A stretch of DNA of 64,000 nt from contig CAJTRZ010000003.1 of NCBI GenBank assembly GCA_910578975.1, forward strand, positions 76,580 to 140,579. Reading direction: 5' to 3'. The position numbers were made by a program, and so were the translations under genes. Origin of the DNA: an uncultured Eubacterium sp. GTDB taxonomy: Bacteria > Bacillota > Clostridia > Lachnospirales > Lachnospiraceae. Below are positions 16,897 to 26,150 of this stretch, piece by piece (position 1 is the first letter of the stretch; every line of letters begins with the position of its first letter). The notes beneath the pieces were generated by a model that saw only the letters and a program-made list of their open reading frames with translations, was not told where the DNA came from and did not search any database.

Positions 16897-18861
16897 TTAA
16901 TGAGTTTCGTTATCCATCTCTATCTTTCTGATTTCTTTTGTATCAATTTCTTTGCAAATCTGATTAATAAAATCATCCAACGGTTTAACGCCCTCATCTC
17001 CGGCAAATCTGCTTCTGACAGAAACAGTTCCATCAACTTCTTCCTGCTGTCCAACTACAAGCATATATGGAAGTTTATCAAGTCTTGCCTCACGAATCTT
17101 ATATCCAATCTTTTCAGAACGTGAATCAACCGTTACATCAACATGCCTTGCCTTCAAAGCTTTCGCAACAGTTTGTGCATAATCTTCATATTTTTCAGAT
17201 ATTGGAAGTACCCTCACCTGTTCAGGACATAACCATGTAGGGAATTTACCAGCATATTTTTCAATCAGCCATGCAAGTGTTCTTTCATAGCAGCCCATCG
17301 ATGTTCTATGGATAATGTAAGGACGTACCTTTTCTCCATTCTCATCAATATAATACATGTCAAACTGTTCCGCCAAAAGAGCATCCCACTGAATGGTAAT
17401 CATCGTATCTTCTTTTCCATATACATTTCTCGCATTAATATCAACCTTCGGTCCATAGAACGCAGCCTCTCCAACATCCTCTGTAAACTCGATGTTTAGT
17501 TCTGTCAGTATTTCTCTGATATGCTGTTCTGTCTCTTCCCAAACCTCCGGTTCGCCAATGTATTTTTCTTTGTTTTCCGGATCCCATTTTGAAAGATGAT
17601 ATGTTACATCTTCTTCCACTCCCAATGTTTCAAGACAGTGTTTTGCAAGAGCAAGACATCCCTTAAATTCTTCTACCATCTGATCCGGACGTACAATCAA
17701 ATGCCCTTCTGAAATAGTAAACTGACGAACACGTGTCAAGCCGTGCATTTCTCCCGAATCCTCATTTCTGAACAAAGTAGATGTTTCACTATATCTTAAC
17801 GGTAAATCTCTGTAAGATTTTTGGCTCGCCTTATATACATAATACTGAAATGGACATGTCATAGGACGAAGTGCCATAACTTCTTTGTCTTTTTCCTCAT
17901 CTCCTAGTACAAACATTCCGTCTGTATAATGATCCCAATGTCCGGAAATCTTATACAAATCAGATTTTGCCATAAGAGGCGTTCTTGTCCTTGTATATCC
18001 CCATTCATTATCTTCCAAATCTTCAATCCATCTCTGTATTTTTTGTATTATTTTTGTTCCTTTTGGAAGTAATAATGGTAATCCCTGACCAATTACATCA
18101 ACTGTTGTGAAAAGTTCCATTTCACGTCCAAGCTTATTATGATCCCTGTTCTTCTGATCTTCCAGCATTTCCAGATGTTCATTTAACGCCTCTTTATTAT
18201 CGAAAGCTGTACCATAAATCCTCTGAAGCCTTGCTTTATCAGAATCTCCTCTCCAATATGCCATAGACGATGAAATTAGTTTAAACGCTTTAATTGGTTT
18301 TGTATTCATAAGATGCGGACCTGCACAAAGATCTACAAATTCTCCCTGACTATAGAAAGATATAATTGAATCTTCTGGTAAATCTTTAATTAATTCTACC
18401 TTATACGGTTCATTTCTATCTTCCATATATTTAATGGCATCTTCTCTTGGAAGCGTAAATCTTTCAAGTTTTGCACCTTTTTTTATTATTTTTTTCATTT
18501 CTGCTTCAATTTTATCCAAATCTTCTCTGGAAAAAGGCTCGCTGTCAAAATCATAATAGAAGCCATCATCGATAGATGGTCCAATAGCCAGCTTTGCCTC
18601 CGGAAAAAGATTCTTTACTGCCTCTGCTAATACATGAGATGCCGTATGACGATAAGCTGCCTTTCCAGCCTCATCTCTGAATGTTAAAATATTCAGAGTG
18701 CAATCTCTATCTACAGTAGTTCTTAAATCTACAATCTCACCATCTATTTCACCTGCACAGGCCGCTCTTCCAAGACCTCCTGCAATGTCAAAAGCGATAT
18801 CACTAACACTCATAGCCTCTGCATATTCTTTTACTGAGCCATCTTTTAATGTAATTTTCAT
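16897..18861 (-). CDS. thrS: Threonine-tRNA ligase
   Basis: ThrRS (654 aa) charges tRNA-Thr. The domain order is TGS (residues 1-60, LKDGSVKEYAEAMSV), editing domain with zinc-type HTASHVLAEAVK (near 73) and the CAGPHL signature (about 178), then the class II core with motif 2 (LFRNEDSGEMHGLTRVRQF) and motif 3 (HRTSMGCYERTLAWLIE). The C-terminal anticodon-binding domain starts near VRVLPISEKY. Length is standard. Expression is controlled by the T-box leader at 19039-19270; a structured repeat lies between leader and gene. Confidence 0.98.
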   Translation of the reverse strand: MKITLKDGSVKEYAEAMSVSDIAFDIAGGLGRAACAGEIDGEIVDLRTTVDRDCTLNILTFRDEAGKAAYRHTASHVLAEAVKNLFPEAKLAIGPSIDDGFYYDFDSEPFSREDLDKIEAEMKKIIKKGAKLERFTLPREDAIKYMEDRNEPYKVELIKDLPEDSIISFYSQGEFVDLCAGPHLMNTKPIKAFKLISSSMAYWRGDSDKARLQRIYGTAFDNKEALNEHLEMLEDQKNRDHNKLGREMELFTTVDVIGQGLPLLLPKGTKIIQKIQRWIEDLEDNEWGYTRTRTPLMAKSDLYKISGHWDHYTDGMFVLGDEEKDKEVMALRPMTCPFQYYVYKASQKSYRDLPLRYSETSTLFRNEDSGEMHGLTRVRQFTISEGHLIVRPDQMVEEFKGCLALAKHCLETLGVEEDVTYHLSKWDPENKEKYIGEPEVWEETEQHIREILTELNIEFTEDVGEAAFYGPKVDINARNVYGKEDTMITIQWDALLAEQFDMYYIDENGEKVRPYIIHRTSMGCYERTLAWLIEKYAGKFPTWLCPEQVRVLPISEKYEDYAQTVAKALKARHVDVTVDSRSEKIGYKIREARLDKLPYMLVVGQQEEVDGTVSVRSRFAGDEGVKPLDDFINQICKEIDTKEIRKIEMDNETH

Positions 18862-18904
18862 AAATTTCCTCCTTGTTTTTAATGCTTTGCTGTGTATTTA
18901 ATTT

Positions 18905-19028
18905 AGCACAGTTCGACTACGCTATGCTCCGTCTCACTTGAGCTGAACGCTCAATAAAATCAAATAATCAATCACAAATATGAAAGTAAACTTTCATATT
19001 TGCTTTGTCTATTTGATTTTGCTGTGCT
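18905..19028 (-). repeat. Structured 124-nt repeat element, copy 2 (thrS leader)
   Basis: On the minus strand the closing stem is AGCACAG with CTGTGCT. An inner 12-bp hairpin around TTTA (CAAATATGAAAG with CTTTCATATTTG) is followed by the hairpin TTGAGC-GTTCA-GCTCAA, then GTGAGACGGAGC and GCGTAGTCGAA. It sits after the T-box terminator and before the thrS ribosome site, the same place as copy 1 relative to infC. Confidence 0.72.
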
Positions 19029-19038
19029 AAACAGTGGC

Positions 19039-19270
19039 AAAAAAGAAGTCCCTGTTTATGTTTCCATAAACAGGGACGTAATATACGCGGTTCCACCCTG
19101 ATTGCTCTTATATTTAAGAGCCTCTCATTGTAATGATAACGGAATTACCGGACTGGATTAGAGTCACTCAGAGGTAGTCTTCAATTACCCTTCTGTAAGA
19201 TGCTCTCAGCCATGACACCTCTCTCTGTGACCCTCCAGATAATCTACTGTCCTCGTCAACGCTTTATTTT
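19039..19270 (-). promoter_or_regulatory. T-box riboswitch of thrS
   Basis: The minus strand holds the conserved T-box core AGGGTGGAACCGCG (19086-19099). It is followed by a terminator with a perfect 13-bp stem and GAAA loop (19048-19077) and a U-rich run. Stem I elements lie around 19200-19265 (AGAGA, GGTGTCATGGCTGAGAGC). A possible Thr specifier ACC is at 19173-19175, which I could not verify by folding. Uncharged tRNA-Thr should favour the antiterminator and turn thrS on. Confidence 0.93.
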
Positions 19271-19276
19271 GTACTA

Positions 19277-19304
19277 ATTATAACATTATCCATTTTAATG
19301 TCAA
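19277..19304 (-). promoter_or_regulatory. Promoter of the T-box/thrS transcript
   Basis: On the minus strand TTGACA, a 16-nt spacer and TATAAT, both consensus, a few bases before the T-box leader begins. Confidence 0.85.
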
Positions 19305-19338
19305 TAAAATAATTTTAGAAATTTTTTACACCCAACTT

Positions 19339-19441
19339 CGTCCTAGTAAAACCCCCACTTTTACTAGGACGAACATCTATGAATCAATACCCTTTTTCAT
19401 TTTAAGTATTTCTTCCTGATTCATTTTTCGGAAACGTTTCC
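19339..19441 (-). other. Intergenic hairpin, possible 15-codon ORF and palindromic operator-like site
   Basis: A perfect 12-bp hairpin (19339-19350, 19360-19371) has a loop rich in G on the minus strand. Just upstream on that strand is a tiny frame of 15 codons (MNQEEILKMKKGIDS) without a clear ribosome site. Further upstream lies the 12-bp palindrome GGAAACGTTTCC (19430-19441), which resembles LacI/CcpA-type operators. None of these is firmly assigned. Confidence 0.35.
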
Positions 19442-19458
19442 AATTTTCTGTAAAAAAT

Positions 19459-19501
19459 AAAAAAAATTAGTCTATACGCTCATTTCGTTATAGACTAATT
19501 T
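19459..19501 (-). terminator. Terminator of the CAP-domain gene
   Basis: On the minus strand AAATTAGTCTATA pairs with TATAGACTAATTT around a 12-nt loop and runs into a stretch of eight T residues, 50 bp after the stop codon. Confidence 0.88.
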
Positions 19502-19548
19502 TACCATACTTTCCAAAAAAAGTAAATTATTAAAAATTTTTTTATTTT

Positions 19549-20619
19549 TTATTTTGTATAAAATTCTTGCGTCCAATATGAACGAATCAGTAATTCGCCA
19601 AAATCTCCAATCATATTTCCAGCATCATAATATCCAATTCCAACACATTCATATTTTGGATTTAACATATTCTCTCTATGATATTTTTCACCATATAAAT
19701 GTTTATAAGCATATGATACAAACTTTGAAACATCTTCCGGTTTATCTGCTGTATAAGCTAAATTCTCGCCAATTAATTTTCCTTTCTTAAAACCTACTTG
19801 ATTATAAACAGTACTAAAACTTTCACCATTTGGTCTTTCATGAGACCATTTTTCAGCTATCTCTGTTGCTCTGATATCTGCAATCTCAATTAGTTTATCT
19901 AGCATTTTTAAAGGTTGTGCTTTTACTTTTATTCTATCCTTATTTAGTTTGGATAACATTTCAAAAATAATCTTCTGATTCGCTGCTTTTACCGGATCCT
20001 GATAATCTGTCACAGTTACAGCACACGATACCTTTTTTCCTGCCACAACAGCTGTAATCTTACATTTACCTTTTGCCTTAGCAATTACTAACCCTTTTTT
20101 ATTAACTGTGGCAACATTTTTGTTACTTGATTTCCATTTTGCAGATTTTTTGGTATTGTATACCTTTAATTGAAACTGTCCCGGTTTACCAGCATATATT
20201 GGTTGGGCATCTTCTGTATAAGTTATTCTCTGTACATCCATTTTAACATTCAACATTCCTAAGGTTACCTTTGTAAACTTTTTAGAAGTCACTACTAAAT
20301 TTTCCTGTACCCTAACTTTACAAGTATAAGTTTTTTTCTTATACTTTGCTTTAATTTTGCATTGTCCTTTACCAACACCTTTAATCTTTCCCTTTTTTAC
20401 TGTAGCTACTTTCTTATTCGTACTACTCCATTTTATTTTAGCTCCCTTTGGTACGTTTAACATTTTCACTTTAAATGTTTTTCCCGCTACCACATAAACT
20501 GATTTATAATTCAAGTAAGGATTGCCCGCTGCCTGAACATCTTTAAATGATTGCCCTGTAACCATAGCCATCATTATTACAATCAAAACCAAAGAAAGTA
20601 CTTTTCTTAACTTACACAT
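19549..20619 (-). CDS. Secreted protein with Ig-like repeats and C-terminal CAP (SCP/PR1) domain
   Basis: The 356-residue protein starts with a signal peptide (KVLSLVLIVIMMAMVTGQ, cleavage near AAG at residue 32). Two bacterial Ig-like (Big_2 type) repeats follow, each with the WSSTNKKVATV / WKSSNKNVATV motif (about residues 40-105 and 130-205). The C-terminal 140 residues form a CAP domain: ATEIAEKWSHERPNG, GENLAY, HRENMLNPKYECVGIGYY. Such proteins are common at the cell surface of Clostridia; activity is unknown. It is preceded by a normal ribosome site and ends at a terminator. Confidence 0.88.
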   Translation of the reverse strand: MCKLRKVLSLVLIVIMMAMVTGQSFKDVQAAGNPYLNYKSVYVVAGKTFKVKMLNVPKGAKIKWSSTNKKVATVKKGKIKGVGKGQCKIKAKYKKKTYTCKVRVQENLVVTSKKFTKVTLGMLNVKMDVQRITYTEDAQPIYAGKPGQFQLKVYNTKKSAKWKSSNKNVATVNKKGLVIAKAKGKCKITAVVAGKKVSCAVTVTDYQDPVKAANQKIIFEMLSKLNKDRIKVKAQPLKMLDKLIEIADIRATEIAEKWSHERPNGESFSTVYNQVGFKKGKLIGENLAYTADKPEDVSKFVSYAYKHLYGEKYHRENMLNPKYECVGIGYYDAGNMIGDFGELLIRSYWTQEFYTK

Positions 20620-20721
20620 AATAATCCCTCCTCATCTTTTCAATTTTTAAAACACCACACATCTTTACAAATTTATTTTATCTTAACACTATATATTTGT
20701 AAATTCTAAAATTCATGATAA

Positions 20722-21846
20722 TTATTTTATTTTATAAGAATATTTAATCTTTGCGTTTTTGAATACATAATCTTGTGCTTTATTTAATAATACAAGTTCT
20801 TTCATTTCTTTATCCGAATACTTTTCTTTCATCTCTTCAGCACTTTCCAGATTTGCTTCTGCATAAGAATTTTCATATTCTTCTTCAATCTCTTCTTTCG
20901 TTGCAGTAAGTTTCAAATCCTTTGTCAACTGCCATAGTAATAACTCCGACTTTAATTCAATATTGTAATTTTCCTGTATTACTTCATCGGTTAATCCGTT
21001 CATTTTCTTATATTCCTCAACAGAAACACTTGCAAACTCTGCTTCTGCCTCTGTATCTGCATCCATTGTATCAATAACCTGCTGCTGGAATTCTGCCGGA
21101 ATTGCCTTTAAATTTACTTTTTCTATCGCTTTATTCCACAATGCCGGTTTTACAATTTCTTCTTTGATATATTCTTTTTCCCATTCGTAGAATTCCGTAA
21201 CGTTAGAAACACCTCTCTCTTCAAAATACTCTTCTTTTACCCATTTATCTGTCACTTTGCTGACAACAAGTTTATTAACGTTTAATACTTTCAACTCATA
21301 TTTAATCTTTTTTCCTGAATAATCAATTTGATCCATGGATAACACATTTGCATCTTTACCATTATCTAAATTAATAGAGATTTTATCTCCTTTTTTATGA
21401 CCTTTTATCTTATCAGAAAAAATTTTGTAAGCACCACTGTTATTGCTGCTTCCAATATCAATAGACTGCTCTTCCATTGACAAATCCTGAACCTTTTTAC
21501 CATCAATATATGCTGTATAGTCAAAGTCTACCTGGTCTGTATCTTTTGCTGCACGCTCTACTTCATAATGATAGTTTGTATCCTCGCTGACACATTCATC
21601 CCATTGTTCCTGTGTTACTTCATAATCCAGACCTGTCACGTCTCCCACTGAGATATAATCCTCTGTCTTAAATCCTAATTCCTTATCAATATCTGATTTT
21701 GGCTTTACACTTTTTGCCCAATACACAACAATTGCAAATACAATAATAATTACAGCAATAATTGCAGGCACAATCAACTTTGTCAAATCAAATTTCTTTT
21801 CTTCCATTTTATTTTCCTTTAAATTCTCCTGATTATTATTTTGCAC
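20722..21846 (-). CDS. Membrane-anchored trigger-factor-like FKBP prolyl isomerase/chaperone
   Basis: I place the start at GTG 21846 behind AAAGGAG, because sequence further upstream is the guaB terminator; ATG 21807 is an alternative. The 374-aa product has a short basic N-terminus, one membrane helix (LIVPAIIAVIIIVFAIVVYW), and an FKBP-like domain (VDFDYTAYIDGKKV ... FSDKIKGHKKGDKISI, about residues 100-190). It ends with a helical region like the trigger factor C-terminal arms (about 200-340). It probably folds proteins outside the membrane, analogous to PrsA, but it is not a parvulin. Confidence 0.78.
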   Translation of the reverse strand: MQNNNQENLKENKMEEKKFDLTKLIVPAIIAVIIIVFAIVVYWAKSVKPKSDIDKELGFKTEDYISVGDVTGLDYEVTQEQWDECVSEDTNYHYEVERAAKDTDQVDFDYTAYIDGKKVQDLSMEEQSIDIGSSNNSGAYKIFSDKIKGHKKGDKISINLDNGKDANVLSMDQIDYSGKKIKYELKVLNVNKLVVSKVTDKWVKEEYFEERGVSNVTEFYEWEKEYIKEEIVKPALWNKAIEKVNLKAIPAEFQQQVIDTMDADTEAEAEFASVSVEEYKKMNGLTDEVIQENYNIELKSELLLWQLTKDLKLTATKEEIEEEYENSYAEANLESAEEMKEKYSDKEMKELVLLNKAQDYVFKNAKIKYSYKIK

Positions 21847-21876
21847 TGTCCTATCTCCTTTATCGTATTTTAAAAT

Positions 21877-21910
21877 AAAAAAAGAATCTTTAATATAAAG
21901 ATTCTTTTTT
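21877..21910 (-). terminator. Terminator of guaB
   Basis: AAAGAATCTTT (21881-21891) pairs with AAAGATTCTTT (21897-21907) and is followed by seven T residues on the minus strand. This means the trigger-factor-like gene has its own start region or depends on read-through. Confidence 0.8.
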
Positions 21911-21965
21911 ATTTTATCATAATTTAATAAATTAATATATGTTTTTTTTACAAATTTCACAAAGT

Positions 21966-23420
21966 TTATACTTCTGTAGTATAGTTCGGTGCTTCTTTTG
22001 TTATATGAATATCATGAGGATGACTTTCCTTTAAAGAAGCTGCTGAAATTTTTACAAACTTTCCTGTTTCTTTCAATGTTTCAACATCCTTCGCTCCACA
22101 ATATCCCATACCAGAACGTAAACCACCCATCAACTGGAATACTGTATCTTCAATACTGCCTTTGTAAGCGACACGTCCTTCAACACCTTCTGGAACAAGT
22201 TTTTTCGCATCGGCCTGAAAATATCTGTCTTTACTTCCATTTTCCATCGCTGCAATACTTCCCATTCCTCTGTAAACTTTATATTTACGTCCCTGGAATA
22301 ATTCAAACTCTCCTGGTGCCTCATCACATCCTGCAAACATGGAACCCATCATGCAAACACTTCCGCCTGCCGCAATTGCTTTTACAATATCTCCTGAAAA
22401 CTTAATACCACCGTCTGCAATAACTGGTACACCGTATTCTTTTGCTACCTCATAGCAATCCATAATTGCTGATACCTGAGGAACACCAATACCTGCAACT
22501 ACACGGGTAGTACAAATAGATCCTGGTCCAATTCCTACTTTGACAGCATCTGCTCCTGCTTCTATTAAATCTCTTGTCGCATCACCTGTCGCCACATTAC
22601 CTGCAATCACCTGTAAATCCGGATATTCTGATTTAATTTTCTTTAATGTATTAAAGATATTTGCTGAATGACCATGCGCAGAATCAATAACTATCACGTC
22701 AACCTTTGCTTCAACCAACGCTTTAACTCTTTCCATAACGTTTGCAGTAATACCTACAGCGGCACCACAAAGCAGTCTGCCCTGCTCATCTTTTGCAGAT
22801 AACGGATATTTAATCTGTTTTTCGATATCCTTAATTGTAATGAGTCCTGCCAAGTTAAAATCATCATCAACAATTGGTAATTTTTCTTTTCTGGACTTTG
22901 CCAGAATAGCTTTAGCCTCTTTTAATGTAACGCCGACTTTTGCTGTGATTAATCCCTCAGAGGTCATAGAATCCTTTATCAACTTCGTTCCATCTGTCTC
23001 AAATTTCAAGTCACGGTTTGTAATAATACCTACCAGTTTCTTTCCAACAACAATTGGGACTCCTGAAATTCTAAACTTTGCCATTAAGTCATTAGCATCT
23101 TTCAATGTATGTTCCGGAGTTAAATAAAACGGATCAGTGATGACACCGTTTTCAGAACGCTTAACCTTGTCTACTTCATCTGCCTGCTGTTCAATCGTCA
23201 TATTTTTATGGATTATACCAATACCACCCTGTCTAGCCATGGCAATTGCCATTCTGTGTTCTGTAACTGTGTCCATTCCGGCACTCATCATAGGAATATT
23301 TAACTTAATCTTTTTTGTAAGATGTGTAGTTAAATCCACCATGTTCGGTGTAACCTCTGAATACTGAGGTACTAAAAGCACATCATCAAATGTTATTCCT
23401 TCGCCAATAATTTTACCCAC
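21966..23420 (-). CDS. guaB: Inosine-5'-monophosphate dehydrogenase
   Basis: GuaB (484 aa) oxidises IMP to XMP in guanine nucleotide synthesis. It is set to start at GTG 23420, 6 nt after GGAGGAA, giving the usual N-terminus (GKIIGEGITFDDVLLVP). A CBS pair occupies about residues 95-205 (VITDPFYL, GIITNRDL, GLITIKDIEK). The catalytic loop GIGPGSICTTRVVAG contains the active-site cysteine, followed by DGGIKFSGDIVKA and the flap with YRGMGS. Length is standard. Confidence 0.97.
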   Translation of the reverse strand: MGKIIGEGITFDDVLLVPQYSEVTPNMVDLTTHLTKKIKLNIPMMSAGMDTVTEHRMAIAMARQGGIGIIHKNMTIEQQADEVDKVKRSENGVITDPFYLTPEHTLKDANDLMAKFRISGVPIVVGKKLVGIITNRDLKFETDGTKLIKDSMTSEGLITAKVGVTLKEAKAILAKSRKEKLPIVDDDFNLAGLITIKDIEKQIKYPLSAKDEQGRLLCGAAVGITANVMERVKALVEAKVDVIVIDSAHGHSANIFNTLKKIKSEYPDLQVIAGNVATGDATRDLIEAGADAVKVGIGPGSICTTRVVAGIGVPQVSAIMDCYEVAKEYGVPVIADGGIKFSGDIVKAIAAGGSVCMMGSMFAGCDEAPGEFELFQGRKYKVYRGMGSIAAMENGSKDRYFQADAKKLVPEGVEGRVAYKGSIEDTVFQLMGGLRSGMGYCGAKDVETLKETGKFVKISAASLKESHPHDIHITKEAPNYTTEV

Positions 23421-23499
23421 TGATTCTTCCTCCTTATATTCAATTCTTTGTATAAAAACGCAAACATATTTCACGCTATTTTATCGAAAATACTAACAC

Positions 23500-23535
23500 A
23501 AAAAAGCGACACAGTCAATGACTATATCGCTTTTA
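23500..23535 (-). terminator. Terminator after the fakA operon
   Basis: On the minus strand AAAAGCGA plus eight further paired bases (two G-U) form a 16-bp stem whose 3' arm ends in TCGCTTTTTT. It lies about 40 bp after the stop codon at 23574 and 80 bp before guaB. Confidence 0.85.
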
Positions 23536-23573
23536 TAGACAAAAAATCTCACAACCTTGCGGCGGCTACTCTT

Positions 23574-24074
23574 TTATTCGCCTTTAACCACAATATTTGG
23601 CCGTACATGATGCATAGCCTCAATTACTTTTTCGTTTGGCTCAAGTAAAATTTTCACCTTACCATTCGCATTATTGATTATCATAGCATAAATAGTATTT
23701 ACTTTTCCTCCTGCCGAATAATCTTTTACTACCGCATTCATAGAAGCCCGGACGACCTGTTCTGACATGACCGGGGCAATAATTTCTGCTTCTCTGATAT
23801 CATAATTGGCAATATTTTTCCTTTTGCTCTGTCCCATAATCTTATCCACAGTTAAATCTCCATTTAGAAGTGAATATTCATATTCTACACTAGTATAAGA
23901 CCAAACCATATAGGAAGCATATCCCAGTAAAACTGTAAGAGTAAACCCTAATATACCTAACCAAAGAATACTCATCACACCAATAAGAACAATGAAAACA
24001 GAGAGTATTCGCAATAGTACACCTGATAAACTAGTTCCTCTCTTAATAATCTGCTCTACAAAAACCTCATCCAT
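23574..24074 (-). CDS. Two-helix membrane protein, DUF6106-like
   Basis: A product of 166 aa with two closely spaced membrane helices near the N-terminus (residues about 19-58) and a soluble C-terminal domain. That domain holds YEYSLLNGDLTVDKIMGQSKRK, IREAEIIAPV and ILLEPNEKVIEAMHHVRPNI. The layout resembles the DUF6106 family of Lachnospiraceae; I hold the name as tentative. ATG 24074 is chosen because GGAGG lies 5 nt before it. The gene lies 11 bp after fakA, so the two are likely cotranscribed. Function unknown. Confidence 0.75.
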   Translation of the reverse strand: MDEVFVEQIIKRGTSLSGVLLRILSVFIVLIGVMSILWLGILGFTLTVLLGYASYMVWSYTSVEYEYSLLNGDLTVDKIMGQSKRKNIANYDIREAEIIAPVMSEQVVRASMNAVVKDYSAGGKVNTIYAMIINNANGKVKILLEPNEKVIEAMHHVRPNIVVKGE

Positions 24075-24085
24075 AAGCGCCTCCA

Positions 24086-25762
24086 TTATTCAACAGATAC
24101 AATATAATAATACACCGGCTGTCCTCCCGGATAAACCTCCACTTCAAGATCCGGAAGAGCCTCTGTAATCTTTTCTGAAAGTGCTTCGGCATCCTCACTA
24201 GTCACACCCTCTCCAAAGTATATACTGACAATTTCTGAATCTTCATCCTGCATCTCTTTAATCATTTCAACAGTAGTATCTGCAATATCTTCTCCAACAG
24301 CTAACATTCCGGCATCACCGATACCCATAATATTGCCTTCTCTGATTTCTTTATCATCAATTACTGTATCTCTGACTGCATATGTTACTTCACCTGATTT
24401 CACATATGACATGCTGTCTATCATCGCTTCTTTATTTTCATCTGGGGTACTATCCTCTATAAATCCTATCATTGCAGAAATTCCCTGTGGAATTGTCTTT
24501 GACGGAATAACAATGAGGTTTTTATCCTCTACCAGACTTTCTGCCTGATTTGCCGCCAGAATAATATTTTTATTATTCGGAAGAACAAAAATATTCTCTG
24601 CATTCACTTTATCCACAGCATTGAGGATATCCTCTGTGCTTGGATTCATTGTCTGTCCTCCGGAAATAATATAATCCACATTTAATCCTTTGAAGATTTC
24701 ATCTAATCCTTCGCCTACAGAAACTGCAATAAATCCATATTTCTTCTTTGGTTCATTTGCTTTTGCCTGTTCTTCCTCGGCTTTCTGCTGTTCTGCCATC
24801 TTCTGAGCATTTTTAATAAGTCTCTCATGATGCTCTTCTCTCATATTATCTATCTTCATTCTGGATAATGAACCATACGTTAATGCTCTTGTGAATGCCT
24901 CTCCCGGCTGGTTCGTATGAACATGCACCTTCACAATCTCATCATCTGCAACCAACACAATTGAATCTCCAATAGATTCCAGAAAGTCTTTAAATGATTT
25001 TTCTTCATTCTGTGGCATTGGATTGTCCAAATTAATAATAAACTCTGTACAATATCCAAACTTAATATCAGCCTCATCTAATGGAATGTCATCCATAACC
25101 ATGCTGCTGTTTGTGCTGACATTTTCTAATGTATAATCAACTTCTTTTCCAAGGAACGCATCATATGCTCCCTTAATGACAACCATAAGTCCTTGTCCAC
25201 CGGAATCAACAACTCCTGCCTGCTTTAATACCGGCAGCATCTCAGGTGTCTGGCTTAGAACATAATCACCATGCTTGATTATCTCATCAATTACATAAGA
25301 CAAATCATTGCTTTCTCCCAACATTTCGCATGCCTTATCAGCCATACCTTTTGCCACTGTCAGAATTGTACCTTCCTTTGGTTTCATAACTGCCTTATAT
25401 GCTGTTTCTACTGCTCTGACACATGCTTTGGAAAGAACCTCCACATTAATCTCATCATATTTCTTTATTTCTCTGGTAAATCCCCTGAAAAGCTGTGATA
25501 ATATTACACCGGAATTTCCTCTGGCACCTCTAAGAGAACCGGTAGAAATAGCTTTTGCCACTGTTTCCATAGTCGGCCCAGCAATGGCTCCAACTTCATT
25601 CGCTGCCGACATGATTGTAAGCGTCATATTCGTTCCTGTATCACCATCTGGTACTGGGAATACATTCAACTCATTAATCCATTCTTTTTTTGCTTCAAGA
25701 TTTTTTGCGCCTGCAATAAACATCTTCTGTAACATCTGCGCATCAATTACATTTATTTCCAA
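24086..25762 (-). CDS. fakA: Fatty acid kinase FakA (DAK2/DegV-type, YloV family)
   Basis: FakA phosphorylates fatty acids bound to a FakB protein so that they can enter phospholipid synthesis. The 558-aa protein has an N-terminal DAK2/DhaL domain with the nucleotide loop NVFPVPDGDTGTNM (residues 29-42) and SLRGARGNSGVILSQLF (about 73-89). A central domain and a C-terminal DegV-like region follow (YIISGGQTMNPST, FVLPNNKNIILAA). It follows asp23 and rpmB, the conserved rpmB-yloU-yloV order. No fakB is in the window. Confidence 0.93.
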   Translation of the reverse strand: MEINVIDAQMLQKMFIAGAKNLEAKKEWINELNVFPVPDGDTGTNMTLTIMSAANEVGAIAGPTMETVAKAISTGSLRGARGNSGVILSQLFRGFTREIKKYDEINVEVLSKACVRAVETAYKAVMKPKEGTILTVAKGMADKACEMLGESNDLSYVIDEIIKHGDYVLSQTPEMLPVLKQAGVVDSGGQGLMVVIKGAYDAFLGKEVDYTLENVSTNSSMVMDDIPLDEADIKFGYCTEFIINLDNPMPQNEEKSFKDFLESIGDSIVLVADDEIVKVHVHTNQPGEAFTRALTYGSLSRMKIDNMREEHHERLIKNAQKMAEQQKAEEEQAKANEPKKKYGFIAVSVGEGLDEIFKGLNVDYIISGGQTMNPSTEDILNAVDKVNAENIFVLPNNKNIILAANQAESLVEDKNLIVIPSKTIPQGISAMIGFIEDSTPDENKEAMIDSMSYVKSGEVTYAVRDTVIDDKEIREGNIMGIGDAGMLAVGEDIADTTVEMIKEMQDEDSEIVSIYFGEGVTSEDAEALSEKITEALPDLEVEVYPGGQPVYYYIVSVE

Positions 25763-25790
25763 AATTTTATCCTCCTAAGGGTAAGACTGA

Positions 25791-26150
25791 TTAGTCTATT
25801 GTTCTTACACCTTCAACAAATATATTGACTTTTTTCACTGTCATGCCAGTGAACTCTTCTATTTTATACTTTACACTTGAGATAATATTATCTGCGATTG
25901 TGGCAATATTAACACCATACGCTACAATAATATGAAAATCAATTAAAATCTCATTATTTTCGTTTATCTCTACATTTATTCCTTTTGTTGAACTATCTTT
26001 CTTTAGTAATCTGACCAGACCATCTTTCATGCTGACCATCGCCATACCTACAATTCCAAAACATTCATATGCTGTCTCACCTGCGTATTTTGCGATAACT
26101 TCCGGACTAATTAAAATCTGTCCCATTTCAGTATTCATCTTACCTTTCAT
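25791..26150 (-). CDS. Asp23/Gls24 family envelope protein (YloU-like)
   Basis: The protein of 119 aa follows the Asp23 pattern: ISPEVIAKYAGETAYECFGIVGM, then DFHIIVAYGVNIATIADNII and a final VNIFVEGVRTID. Members associate with the cell envelope and are often paired with fakA. The start is set at MKGKM, with GGAGG 8 nt upstream; the frame upstream of this is leader. A promoter lies at 26296-26324, giving a leader of about 140 nt with several inverted repeats. Confidence 0.92.
   Translation of the reverse strand: MKGKMNTEMGQILISPEVIAKYAGETAYECFGIVGMAMVSMKDGLVRLLKKDSSTKGINVEINENNEILIDFHIIVAYGVNIATIADNIISSVKYKIEEFTGMTVKKVNIFVEGVRTID

Noticed and set aside
25308..25778. 156-codon frame antisense to fakA
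   Set aside because: It mirrors the conserved DAK2 domain and has no independent support.
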